Assembly (NCBI RefSeq): GCF_014230465.1
Contig: NZ_JAAXCY010000005.1
Span: forward strand, 496,001-560,000
Length of the DNA: 64,000 nucleotides
Direction of reading: 5' to 3'
DNA from: Pseudomonas cremoris
GTDB taxonomy: Bacteria > Pseudomonadota > Gammaproteobacteria > Pseudomonadales > Pseudomonadaceae
Numbering within the stretch: the first letter of the stretch is position 1; the number at the start of each line of letters is the position of its first letter. Made by a program: the position numbers and the translations under genes. Below are positions 1 to 7,734 of the stretch, piece by piece. The notes under the pieces are model-generated. The model was not told where the DNA came from, searched no databases, and worked only from the letters and a program-made list of their open reading frames with translations.

Positions 1-108
1 CTTACCGATGAGTCGTACTTCGTCTACACCGGCCACCGCAGCTACAACGGCCAGTACGAGGAGTACGGCCCGACCTACAAGCTGGGCCTGACCTTCACTC
101 ATTTTTGA
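1..108 (+). CDS. TonB-dependent receptor, C-terminal fragment (cut by window edge)
   Basis: The window opens inside a reading frame that runs to a TGA at 106-108. The last 35 residues have alternating aromatic and polar residues and end in LGLTFTHF, the usual form of the last beta-strand of an outer-membrane barrel closing on a terminal Phe. The gene lies 143 bases upstream of a phytase and a TonB-ExbB-ExbD set, so a TonB-dependent receptor, perhaps for phytate or its products, is the most likely identity. Only the tail is visible, so the assignment rests on the terminal strand and on context. Confidence 0.6.
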   Translation, partial: LTDESYFVYTGHRSYNGQYEEYGPTYKLGLTFTHF

Positions 109-126
109 ATTCAACACATTCCAAGT

Positions 127-214
127 GTGGGAGCGGGCTTGCTCGCGAATACGGTGGGTCAGCCAACTGATTTTTCGCCTGATACACCGCTTTCGCGAGC
201 AAGCCCGCTCCCAC
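127..214. repeat. REPIN (two inverted REP copies), family 1
   Basis: GTGGGAGCGGGCTTGCTCGC at the left end is repeated in inverted orientation at the right end, with about 40 bases between, which is the doublet arrangement of Pseudomonas REPINs. It sits between the receptor tail and the phytase gene. A transcript through it would fold into a long hairpin. Confidence 0.9.
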
Positions 215-251
215 ATTGGATCTCCATTGTTTTTAAAGGATTTAGCCGTAC

Positions 252-2114
252 ATGAGAATTTCCAAGTTGTACCTGCTGATCGCATTGGCAACCTGTGGTC
301 ATGCCGTTGCCGCCGATTTAGCCCTGACCCCTTGGGCACCTAACCTGAATGCCGAAGCCATGGCGTTCCTGAACACTAACCAACGCCTCACCGCCAGCCC
401 CCGCGACGGCCTGCAACTGGTGGACGTCAAAGGCACCGAGCTGGCGCGCTTCAAAGGCAACTTCAGCAGCCTCGACACCCGTGCAGCAGGCAGCCAGGCA
501 CTGGTCGCCAGCCTCGACAACGATCGCCAGCAAGCCCTGCTGATCAGCCTTGACCCGTCGACCAAAACCTTCGGCAAACCGCTCTACCTGCCGACCCGCG
601 ATTACGCAGTGAACGGCCTGTGCCTGTACCGCGACGCCGCCGCCAACCTGTTTGTGTTCCTGGTAGGAGAAGAGGGCAAAGGCGAGCAATGGTTGGTAGG
701 CAACGATGCGACCTTGTTGAACGAAGCCCAGCGCGTACGCGGTTTGCCGCTGCCACCTTCGGCGCAGTTCTGCCAAGTGGATGATGCCGCCAACCGTTTG
801 GTGGTGAATGAAGAAAACGTTGGCTGGTGGGCCTACCCGGCACACCCGGAGGCCGATGTGAAACGCACGCCAATCGCACTGTTCGACACGCCAAAACGCG
901 AAGCTGGCGCCATGGCGCTGGTGCCGGGCGGTGTGATCGCGCTTGATCCAAAGGCCGCCCGACTGCACCTGTTCCAGCAAACCGGTGAGCGCTGGGCCGA
1001 GCAGTCCAGCTTGAGCCTGCCAGGCCTTAAAGAGCCGGAACAACTGAGCATCAATGGTCAGCAGGTACTGGTCCGTGACGACGACACCGGCAAGCTCTAT
1101 CAGGGCAAGCTGAACTGGCAGGCCACGCCGGTGCTGGTCGAACCGGTGATTCCTGAAGTCGCGGCCGTGCGCCAGACCGACCCAGTCGGTCGTCAGGGCG
1201 ATGCCGCCGATGACCCGGCGATCTGGATTCACCCCACGCAACCGTCGAAGAGTCGCGTGCTCGGCACCAACAAAAAACAGGGACTGCTTGCCTACGACCT
1301 CGACGGCAAACTGCTGCAGGAACTGGCCGTCGGCCGCCTGAATAACGTGGATGTGCGCCCCAACTTTAAGTTCGGCACGCACATCGTCGACCTGGCCGTG
1401 GCGAGTAACCGTGATCACAACAGCCTGAGCCTGTTCAGCATCGACCGCACCACCGGTGAGCTGCGTGAAGCCGGCGAAGTACCGACGCCCCTCAAGGCCA
1501 TCTACGGCATCTGCCTGTTCCAACCCGCCAGCGGCGAGATCTACGCCATCGCCAATGACAAGGACGGCACCTTCCTGCAATACCGCCTGAGCGCGCCGGA
1601 CGGCCGTGTGCAAGGTGAGTTGGTGCGCCAATTCAAAGTCGACAGCCAGCCCGAAGGCTGCGTGGCCGACGACCAGCGCCAGCGCCTGTTTATCGGTGAA
1701 GAAGATGTCGGTGTATGGGCAGTGGATGCCCGTGCAGACCAACCGGCCACGCTCACCAGCGTGATCAAGGTGGGGCCGCAGCTGCATGCGGATGTGGAAG
1801 GGTTGGCGCTGTACCAGAGCGACAAGCGCGATTACCTGGTGATCTCCAGCCAAGGCAACGACAGCTACCTAGTGGTGGACGCCGAACCGCCGTTCGCTGC
1901 CCACGGTGCCTTTCGCGTCGGCCTGAATGCCGCTGCCGGTATCGATGGCGCTTCGGAAACCGATGGGCTTGAAGTCACGGCGATCAACCTTGGCGGGCCG
2001 TGGAGCAAAGGCATGCTGGTGGTGCAGGACGGGCGCAAGCGCATGCCTGAGCAAACCCAGAACTTCAAGTTCGTGCCCTGGGCCGAAGTGACCCGCACGC
2101 TGAATTTGCCGTGA
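252..2114 (+). CDS. Beta-propeller phytase (3-phytase), two-domain form, secreted
   Basis: The 620-residue product would release phosphate from myo-inositol hexakisphosphate outside the cytoplasm. A signal peptide of about 21 residues ends at an AVA-A site. Residues ~24-290 are a divergent N-terminal propeller-like domain. Residues ~310-620 are the classical beta-propeller phytase domain, with DDPAIWIHP near residue 320, then GLLAYDLDGK and NNVDVRPNF, and acidic calcium-binding stretches such as VASNRDHNS. The length suits the dual-domain phytases known from soil bacteria. The ATG at 252 is preceded by AAAGGA about 11 bases upstream. The gene lies between a TonB-dependent receptor tail and ExbB-ExbD-TonB, which suggests that digestion and TonB-powered uptake are coupled. 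Confidence 0.93.
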   Translation: MRISKLYLLIALATCGHAVAADLALTPWAPNLNAEAMAFLNTNQRLTASPRDGLQLVDVKGTELARFKGNFSSLDTRAAGSQALVASLDNDRQQALLISLDPSTKTFGKPLYLPTRDYAVNGLCLYRDAAANLFVFLVGEEGKGEQWLVGNDATLLNEAQRVRGLPLPPSAQFCQVDDAANRLVVNEENVGWWAYPAHPEADVKRTPIALFDTPKREAGAMALVPGGVIALDPKAARLHLFQQTGERWAEQSSLSLPGLKEPEQLSINGQQVLVRDDDTGKLYQGKLNWQATPVLVEPVIPEVAAVRQTDPVGRQGDAADDPAIWIHPTQPSKSRVLGTNKKQGLLAYDLDGKLLQELAVGRLNNVDVRPNFKFGTHIVDLAVASNRDHNSLSLFSIDRTTGELREAGEVPTPLKAIYGICLFQPASGEIYAIANDKDGTFLQYRLSAPDGRVQGELVRQFKVDSQPEGCVADDQRQRLFIGEEDVGVWAVDARADQPATLTSVIKVGPQLHADVEGLALYQSDKRDYLVISSQGNDSYLVVDAEPPFAAHGAFRVGLNAAAGIDGASETDGLEVTAINLGGPWSKGMLVVQDGRKRMPEQTQNFKFVPWAEVTRTLNLP

Positions 2115-2161
2115 TCGGTCATTACCCGGTCATCACTTTTTTGTTCGAATAGGAGTTCAAC

Positions 2162-2854
2162 ATGCACGCGACGATGGAACATATGACGATCTGGGGCCTG
2201 ATCAGTGACGCGAGCCTGTTGGTCAAGGCGGTGATGGTCACGTTGCTGCTCGCTTCGCTGACCAGTTGGTACCTGATCATCCAGCGCGGCAGCGTGCTGC
2301 GCCGCCTGGAACGCCAGTTGAATGAGTTTGTGCAGCGCTTTCGCTCCGCGCCCGACTTGCAGCCCCTGTACCGCGAAACCGTGCAGGCGGGCGAGGGCGG
2401 TATCGCGCCGATCTTTATCGCCGGCGTGCAGGAATACCAGCAACTGCACAGCCATGATCCGGCGGTGTTGGAGGGTGTGGAGCGTGCCTTGCAGGTGGCG
2501 ATCACCGAGCAGGAAATCGAGCTGGAAAAAGGCCTGCAATTCCTGGCGACCGTGGGTTCGGTCAGCCCCTATATCGGTTTGTTTGGCACGGTGTGGGGCA
2601 TCATGAATTCGTTCATCGGGTTGTCCCAGGTGCAACAGGCCACGCTGTCCACCGTAGCGCCGGGTATCGCCGAGGCGTTGATCGCCACGGCCATCGGTTT
2701 GTTTGCGGCCATCCCGGCGGTGATCGCTTATAACCGCTTTGCAGCCCGTGGCCAGACCTTGCTGACGCGCTACTACGCCTTCGGCAATGAGCTGCAAGTG
2801 CGTCTGCATCGCACCCTGCGCGGTACGCCGATCAACCTGGCCGTGGCCGCCTGA
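2162..2854 (+). CDS. exbB: ExbB/TolQ-family proton channel subunit
   Basis: The 230-residue inner-membrane protein belongs to the MotA/TolQ/ExbB family, which uses the proton gradient to energise TonB. Three membrane segments are visible, near residues 12-38, ~128-155 and ~170-195. The second holds the hallmark TVGSVSPYIGLFGTVWGIM. An AGGAG lies 6-7 bases before the ATG. It is followed 14 bases later by exbD and then tonB. Location beside a phytase and receptors argues for ExbB of an accessory TonB system rather than TolQ, because no tolA, tolB or pal is present. Confidence 0.9.
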   Translation: MHATMEHMTIWGLISDASLLVKAVMVTLLLASLTSWYLIIQRGSVLRRLERQLNEFVQRFRSAPDLQPLYRETVQAGEGGIAPIFIAGVQEYQQLHSHDPAVLEGVERALQVAITEQEIELEKGLQFLATVGSVSPYIGLFGTVWGIMNSFIGLSQVQQATLSTVAPGIAEALIATAIGLFAAIPAVIAYNRFAARGQTLLTRYYAFGNELQVRLHRTLRGTPINLAVAA

Positions 2855-2868
2855 ACAGGAGCAAGACC

Positions 2869-3315
2869 ATGCTGACCAGGCCGCAACGCAAGCACGGGCC
2901 CAAGGCCGAGATGAACGTGGTGCCTTACATCGACGTGATGCTGGTGCTGTTGGTGATCTTCATGGTCACCGCGCCCATGTTGACCCAAGGCGTGAAGATC
3001 GAGCTGCCCAAGGTCGCCGCCGAGGCACTGGCCACCGACACCCGCCAGCAGATCCTCACGTTATCGGTGAAGGCCGACGGCGGCTACTACTGGAACCTCG
3101 GCGGCGAGCTCGACACCCAGCACCAGACCGACAGCGCCGTAAGCCTGGAGGAAATGGGCACCAAGGTCATGCAGGTGGTGGCGGCGCGCAATGATACCCA
3201 GGTGTATATCCGCGCCGACGACAACGCCGGCTACGGCCGTGTGGTCGCGGCCATGGCGGTGTTGCAAAAAGGCGGTGTGAGAGACCTGGGCCTGGTGACC
3301 GAGGCCCCGCAATGA
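2869..3315 (+). CDS. exbD: ExbD/TolR-family protein
   Basis: The 148-residue protein has a short cytoplasmic N-terminus, one membrane segment at about residues 20-42 carrying the essential Asp in PYIDVMLVLLVIFM, and a periplasmic domain. This is the standard ExbD layout; with ExbB it would form the proton-conducting motor. The start is supported by CAGGAG 7 bases upstream. Its stop overlaps the start of tonB as ATGA at 3312-3315, which indicates translational coupling. Confidence 0.9.
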   Translation: MLTRPQRKHGPKAEMNVVPYIDVMLVLLVIFMVTAPMLTQGVKIELPKVAAEALATDTRQQILTLSVKADGGYYWNLGGELDTQHQTDSAVSLEEMGTKVMQVVAARNDTQVYIRADDNAGYGRVVAAMAVLQKGGVRDLGLVTEAPQ

Positions 3316-4073
3316 CGGCGATGATCATGCACAGTCCAATGCTTGCGATGGCGCCCCGGGACACGTCCGGGTTCTGGAGAAACAGCTTGGCCGCCAGCGT
3401 CGCGGTGGCGCTGCATGTGGGGGTGTTGGCCGCGCTGATGCTGGGCTGGTCGACGGACAAACCGGTGGCTGAAGCGCCTCGGGTGATGCACACCCAGTTG
3501 GTGATGCTGCCGCCGGCACCGGCACCCGTGCCCGAACCGGTGGCCGTTGCAGCACCGCCAGCGGAGCCTGTCGTCGCTCCTGCCCCCGCCAAACCCGTAG
3601 TCGATCCACAGATCCAGGCGCAAAAACTCGAAAAAGCCGCTTTGGCCCGCAAGCGCGTCGAGGAGAAAAAGGCTGAGCAGCAACAAGAGCGCCTGGCGGC
3701 CGAACAGCGCACTCAGGAATTGGCGCAACAACGCTTGGCCCAGGAGCGCCTGGCCGCTGAACGCGCACGTCCTGCTGCCCCGGCGCCTGCTCCGGCTTTT
3801 GATAGCCGCCAATACCAACCCTTGAGCAAGGAGGCGCCGGACTACCCCGAGCGCGCCCTGGACAAAAACATCGAAGGCGACTGCACGGTGGAGTACACCG
3901 TCAACACCCAGGGGCGCGTGGAAAACCCCAAGGTGCTCGACGGCTGCCATCCGCTGTTCATGCGCCCGTCACTCGCGGCGGCGAACACCTTCCGCTACCA
4001 GCCGAGGATCGTTGAAGGCAAACCCGTTCCCGTACCGGCGGTGCGCAATACCTTCCACTACCGCATCAAATAA
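3312..4073 (+). CDS. tonB: TonB energy transducer
   Basis: The 253-residue protein has an N-terminal membrane anchor (about residues 25-50), a Pro/Ala/Val-rich periplasmic stretch, a charged Glu/Lys/Gln/Ala-rich helical segment (~100-155) and a C-terminal TonB domain starting around YPERALDKNIEGDCTVEYTV and ending FRYQP...NTFHYRIK. Two Cys residues in the C-terminal domain (GDCTV and LDGCHP) could form a disulfide. The charged helix gives it a TolA-like look, but the C-terminal domain is of TonB type. It is the last gene of the exbB-exbD-tonB set and ends 5 bases from the convergent receptor gene. Confidence 0.9.
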   Translation: MTAMIMHSPMLAMAPRDTSGFWRNSLAASVAVALHVGVLAALMLGWSTDKPVAEAPRVMHTQLVMLPPAPAPVPEPVAVAAPPAEPVVAPAPAKPVVDPQIQAQKLEKAALARKRVEEKKAEQQQERLAAEQRTQELAQQRLAQERLAAERARPAAPAPAPAFDSRQYQPLSKEAPDYPERALDKNIEGDCTVEYTVNTQGRVENPKVLDGCHPLFMRPSLAAANTFRYQPRIVEGKPVPVPAVRNTFHYRIK

Positions 4074-4078
4074 TTCCG

Positions 4079-6199
4079 TCAGAGGTCGTAGCGCACCGAC
4101 AGCAACAGGGTGCGCGGATCGTTGACCGAGTAGTAGCGCGCGCCGCTGGAGGGCACGTAGCCCACCGATTGTGGGTAGGCGCGGTCGAGTAGGTTTTTCA
4201 CCGCCAGGGTGGTGGTCCAGTGGCCGTCGCCGCTGATGTAGCGGGTGTTGGCGTTCCAGAAGGTTTGCTGCGGCACTTCCTGGATATCGTCGTTCAGCGC
4301 GTTGGCGTAGGACTTGGTCTGGAACTGCGCATCGGTGCCCGCCAGCCAGGTGCCCGGCAGTCCGGCCGGAATGGTGTAGTTCAGCCCGACACTGGCGTTC
4401 CAGCGTGGCGAGAACACCAGCTGCTTGCCGTTGGCGTCCACGCCGGCACCGCTGGCGTTCTGGAAGTCGTCGTACTGGCTTTCGAGGTAGCCGATGTTGG
4501 CGGTCAGTTGCAGGTCACGGCTCAGCGCGGTGAGGGTTTCCAGCTCCACGCCGTACGTATGGGCCTGGCCGACGTTGGTGCGCAGGCTCACACCCAGCGC
4601 TGGGTCGTAGGCGTTGGTCTGCAGGTCTTTGTAGTCGTTGTAGAACAGCGCGACGTTGGCCCGCAGGCGCTGGTCGAAAAAGTCACCCTTGAAGCCGGTT
4701 TCCCAGGTGGTCACGTCCTCTGGCGAAAACGCCTGCTCGGCCGCTGCGCGGGTTGGCGCACGGTTGTCATAGCCGCCAGCCTTGAAGCCTTTGGCCACGT
4801 AGGCGTATTGGTTGAGGTGCGCAGTCCAGGCGTATTCAAAGCCGATTTTCGGGCTGGTGGATTGCCACGACTTGCTCGACTCGGCAGTAAAGTTGGTGCC
4901 GGTAATTTCCCGGTTGGTGTTGATCGCGTAGTTGGTGAAGTCGAAATTCTTGTGCTCGCGGGTAAAGCGCAGGCCGGCAATCAGCGACAATTGCGGGGTG
5001 ATCTTATAGGTGCCCTGGCCGTACAACGCGTAGCTTTCGGTGTTGGTGGTGCTGTATTGGCCCTGGCCGATCACGCGGTTGCGCGCGATGGAATAGGTGA
5101 GGTTGTCGCGGTCGGCATCAAAGCGTTCGCGGTACAGGTACAGGCCGGTGCTGAAGCTGAAATCGTCGTAGTCACCGTTGAGCTGGAATTCCTGGGTGGC
5201 GTAGTTCTGCTTGTAGAGGATCAGGTTGTTCTGGATCAACGCGGCTTGGCCGGAGTTGTCGTAGTCCACCGGCTGGTTGAAGGACGACCAGGCGGTGACC
5301 GACTTGAAGTTCAGGTGGTCATCGATCGCGTAGATCGCCCGCAACACCGAGCTGCCTTGGTCGAGACGGTTTTTCGGGTCGAGGCTGCTGTAGCTCTTGA
5401 ACTTGTCGAAGTGGCCGTTGGCATCGAACGGTGAATAGCTGGTGGTGTCGCCGCGGTCGAAGGTACCGGCCAGGGTCAATTGCACATCCCACGGCGAGTC
5501 TTCGGGTTTGTAGCGCAACTTGCCGCGATAGGACTGGATATCGACGTTGTTCACATCCTTGTCCCGTGTCGGGTTCGAGACGGTGCCGTCGCGTGTCAGG
5601 CGGATCGCCGAGAAACTGCCGAACAGGGCGTTGTCCACCAACGGCCCGCTGATCAGGAAGCGGCCGTTCTGCGCGTTGTAATTGCCGGCACCCAGCTCGA
5701 CGAATCCACGGGTTTCCTGGTTCGGGTCACGGGTGATCACACGAATCGCGCCGGCGCTGCTGTTGCGCCCGTACAGCGTGCCTTGGGGGCCGCGCAGCAC
5801 TTCGACGCGCTCGACGTCGTTGAAGTCGAGCATCGAGGAAATGGCGCGGGGGATGTAAAGGTCGTCAGCGTAGACCGCGACGGCGGCTTCCTGGATCGGG
5901 TCGGTTTCACCAATGCCGCGAATGCCGTAGGTTTGCGCGCTGTAGGAGATCGACTGGCGGCTGAGGGTCAGGTTGGGCACCTGGCCGGACAGGTCGCGCA
6001 CGCTGCGGATCTGCTTGTCTTCCAAGGTCTTTTCGTCGAACGCGGAAATCGCCAGCGGGGTTTTCTGCAGGTCTTCGCTGCGGTGTTCTGCCGTGACATT
6101 CACCACCGGCAGGGCGACGTCATCGGCGTGGGCGTAGACGCCGAACAGGGCGAGGGAAACGGCGAGGGTGAGGCGATTGGGCGCGAGGGTATGGCTCAT
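4079..6199 (-). CDS. TonB-dependent receptor of the sulfur-linked group
   Basis: This 706-residue outer-membrane receptor has a signal peptide ending near AHADD, a plug domain (VERVEVLRGPQGTLYGRNSSAGAIRVITRDP, about residues 125-155) and a long barrel ending in VRYDL. There is no N-terminal secretin/STN signalling domain, so it is a transporter without FecR-type signalling. Its leader carries the 22-nt element and the promoter-like module shared with the sulfur genes to its right, so it probably imports a sulfur compound or another sulfur-starvation substrate rather than iron. It converges on tonB with a 5-base gap but is probably regulated separately. The substrate cannot be read from the sequence. 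Confidence 0.9.
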   Translation of the reverse strand: MSHTLAPNRLTLAVSLALFGVYAHADDVALPVVNVTAEHRSEDLQKTPLAISAFDEKTLEDKQIRSVRDLSGQVPNLTLSRQSISYSAQTYGIRGIGETDPIQEAAVAVYADDLYIPRAISSMLDFNDVERVEVLRGPQGTLYGRNSSAGAIRVITRDPNQETRGFVELGAGNYNAQNGRFLISGPLVDNALFGSFSAIRLTRDGTVSNPTRDKDVNNVDIQSYRGKLRYKPEDSPWDVQLTLAGTFDRGDTTSYSPFDANGHFDKFKSYSSLDPKNRLDQGSSVLRAIYAIDDHLNFKSVTAWSSFNQPVDYDNSGQAALIQNNLILYKQNYATQEFQLNGDYDDFSFSTGLYLYRERFDADRDNLTYSIARNRVIGQGQYSTTNTESYALYGQGTYKITPQLSLIAGLRFTREHKNFDFTNYAINTNREITGTNFTAESSKSWQSTSPKIGFEYAWTAHLNQYAYVAKGFKAGGYDNRAPTRAAAEQAFSPEDVTTWETGFKGDFFDQRLRANVALFYNDYKDLQTNAYDPALGVSLRTNVGQAHTYGVELETLTALSRDLQLTANIGYLESQYDDFQNASGAGVDANGKQLVFSPRWNASVGLNYTIPAGLPGTWLAGTDAQFQTKSYANALNDDIQEVPQQTFWNANTRYISGDGHWTTTLAVKNLLDRAYPQSVGYVPSSGARYYSVNDPRTLLLSVRYDL

Positions 6200-6232
6200 G
6201 GTGGACCCCTGAGAAAGTGATGGTTGGCAAAG

Positions 6233-6254
6233 CCTCCACCTGGTCAGGGGTCGG
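6233..6254 (-). promoter_or_regulatory. Sulfur-gene leader element, copy A
   Basis: On the minus strand this reads CCGACCCC, TGA, CCAGGTGGAGG, starting about 55 bases before the receptor ATG. The same core occurs at 12109, 17626 and 23388, always upstream of a minus-strand sulfur-type gene. Here an upstream CCTCCA can pair with the final TGGAGG to form a 6-bp hairpin around the core. GGAGG is not followed by a start codon at ribosome-binding distance, so it is not simply a Shine-Dalgarno site. Confidence 0.7.
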
Positions 6255-6288
6255 TGCTGGAGGTAACAATATGGATATGAAAGGCGTT

Positions 6289-6316
6289 CGTAAAAGTCCG
6301 TTTTGTTATATGTTAA
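6289..6316 (-). promoter_or_regulatory. Shared sulfur-type promoter module, copy A
   Basis: The minus strand reads TTAACATATAAC, then AAAACGGACTTTTACG. Closely similar sequence lies at 12150-12194, 23445-23473 and (plus strand) 23533-23576. The distance from TTAACATATAAC to the leader element is 50 bases, against 51 and 52 at the two other minus-strand copies. An AT-rich activator site overlapping a -35 region is typical of LysR-type CysB/Cbl control of sulfur genes, but which protein binds is inference. Confidence 0.5.
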
Positions 6317-6392
6317 GTATAAATAATATGCATTTTATTGGTGCGTAAAATGCGTTTGGCTGATTATGTTTTAAGGGGTCCGAATGCCCAAT

Positions 6393-6418
6393 GTGGGAGC
6401 TGGCTTGCCTGCGATAGC
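6393..6418 (+). repeat. Solitary REP-like sequence
   Basis: GTGGGAGCTGGCTTGCCTGC is a diverged single REP half without its inverted partner nearby. It lies in the 590-base gap between the receptor and the dehydrogenase operon. Confidence 0.6.
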
Positions 6419-6450
6419 TTTGTGTCAGGCGCTGGAGGGGGTTGCGCGGA

Positions 6451-6600
6451 GTACATATCCGTTGTTTCGGTGACGGCCGCTATAGGTTCCGCTCTTACAG
6501 CGGCTCACTTTTGAACAGCGCAAAAGTAAGCAAAACGCTCTTGCCCCACCACTCGGCACCTCGCCTAGGCTCGGTGTGCCCTCTCTCCGGCCAGCGTGGT
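6451..6600. repeat. Probable remnant of a dispersed Pseudomonas intergenic repeat
   Basis: The stretch from GTACATATCCGTTG through CAAAAGTAAGCAAAACGC and CTCGGCACCTCGCCTAGG has no convincing reading frame. I recognise it as resembling a long intergenic repeat found many times in fluorescens-group genomes. It appears only once here, so its repeated nature cannot be shown from this window. The rest of the 6200-6789 gap holds the leader, promoter module and REP sequences. Confidence 0.4.
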
Positions 6601-6685
6601 TTAACGGGGCGCCTGAGATCTAGATCAAAAGCCAAATCAAAAGCCAGAGCAGACCGCTGTCTGCCTGATAAATGGAGATCCAAAA

Positions 6686-6773
6686 GTGGGAGCGGGCTTG
6701 CTCGCGAATGCGGTGTGTCAGTCAACTCATTCATTGACTGATTCACCGCATTCGTGAGCAAGCCCGCTCCCAC
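6686..6773. repeat. REPIN, family 1
   Basis: An inverted pair of GTGGGAGCGGGCTTGCTCGC copies lies just 3' of the dehydrogenase gene at the end of the five-gene minus-strand operon. It is followed by a T7 run at 6774-6780 on the plus strand. Its hairpin may protect or end the operon transcript. Confidence 0.9.
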
Positions 6774-6789
6774 ATTTTTTTGAATGGCC

Positions 6790-7734
6790 TCAGGCGTTGG
6801 CTAGGTTTGCCAGTTCGCTGCCGCCCACATACCGCTCCAGATTCGCCAAAAACGTATCCGCAATCTCATTGCGACTATTTGTCGAAATCGCCGACGTATG
6901 CGGCGACAACCTCACCCTCAGGTGCGTGTACAACGGATGCCCATCCGGCAACGGTTCAGGCTCGGTCACGTCCAGCGAGGCCAGCCCGACTTGGCCGTTA
7001 TCCAGCGCTTGCAACAACGCTTCCTGGTCCAGCAACCCACCCCGTGCAATGTTGATCAGATGCAGCCCCGGCTTGGCACTGCCCAGTACATCGCGGTTGA
7101 TGATGTTGCGTGTGCTCTCGGTCAACGGTGCGGCCACTACCAGGTGATCGGCGCGGGCGAACAGGTCGTGGATGTCCTTGGCGGCTTCCACGCCTGCGCT
7201 GAACGGCGCCTGGCTTTGGCGCAGCGCCACAACGTTGATCCCTAATGCCAAGGCCTTTTGCGCCAGGCTCTCGCCGATCGCGCCAAAGCCAAGGATGCCC
7301 AGCGTGGTGCCCTTGAGCGGCCGCAACGGGGTGAAATTCCACTGCGAATCCTTCACCCAGATATCCGGCAAATGCTTGGACGCCGCGAAGATCGCGGCCA
7401 AGGCGAACTCGGCCAGGTTGTCGGCGGCACTGCCGCGTGAGGTGGTCACGGGAGGGCCGTTGAACAGCCACTGCGGGTAGAAGTCGATGCCCGACGACAC
7501 CAGGTGCACCCACTGCGCACCGTACGGCCAGCCCGGCGGCGGGGTGTCCGGGGCGGTGTAACCGCGCACGTTGATCGGGCGCGCCAGCAGGATATTCGCC
7601 TGGGGTGGCAGGTCGCTCGGTACGCCGGCCGGTACGCCGATTACCTGGGCGTCGGGGTGAATGGTCTTGAGGCGCTCGCGGATCACTTGGTTGAAATCTT
7701 CGTCCAGCTGGCTGGCGATAATCACCTGGGTCAT
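6790..7734 (-). CDS. D-2-hydroxyacid dehydrogenase family protein
   Basis: The 314-residue NAD(P)-dependent oxidoreductase has the Rossmann motif GILGFGAIGE (about residues 146-155) and the family's catalytic Arg in INIARGG, Glu in LDVTEPEPLP and His in LSPHTSA. The family reduces 2-oxoacids or oxidises D-2-hydroxyacids. The ATG at 7734 overlaps the stop of the upstream flavoprotein gene as ATGA, which fixes the start; the frame stays open further upstream only as an antisense-like extension. It is the last gene of an operon for sulfur-compound breakdown, so a role with a 2-oxo or 2-hydroxyacid left after C-S cleavage is plausible. The substrate is unknown. Confidence 0.85.
   Translation of the reverse strand: MTQVIIASQLDEDFNQVIRERLKTIHPDAQVIGVPAGVPSDLPPQANILLARPINVRGYTAPDTPPPGWPYGAQWVHLVSSGIDFYPQWLFNGPPVTTSRGSAADNLAEFALAAIFAASKHLPDIWVKDSQWNFTPLRPLKGTTLGILGFGAIGESLAQKALALGINVVALRQSQAPFSAGVEAAKDIHDLFARADHLVVAAPLTESTRNIINRDVLGSAKPGLHLINIARGGLLDQEALLQALDNGQVGLASLDVTEPEPLPDGHPLYTHLRVRLSPHTSAISTNSRNEIADTFLANLERYVGGSELANLANA

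Noticed and set aside
318..1853. 511-codon frame antisense to the phytase
   Set aside because: The plus-strand phytase has a signal peptide and catalytic motifs; the antisense product has no recognisable domain and no ribosome-binding site.
2162..4073. Tol-Pal system instead of a TonB system
   Set aside because: The charged helix of the third protein looks TolA-like, but the C-terminal domain is TonB-type, and no tolB, pal or ybgC is present.
6233..6254. GGAGG of the leader element as an ordinary Shine-Dalgarno site
   Set aside because: In none of the four copies does a start codon follow at 5-10 bases; the genes begin 28-55 bases downstream with other or weak sites.
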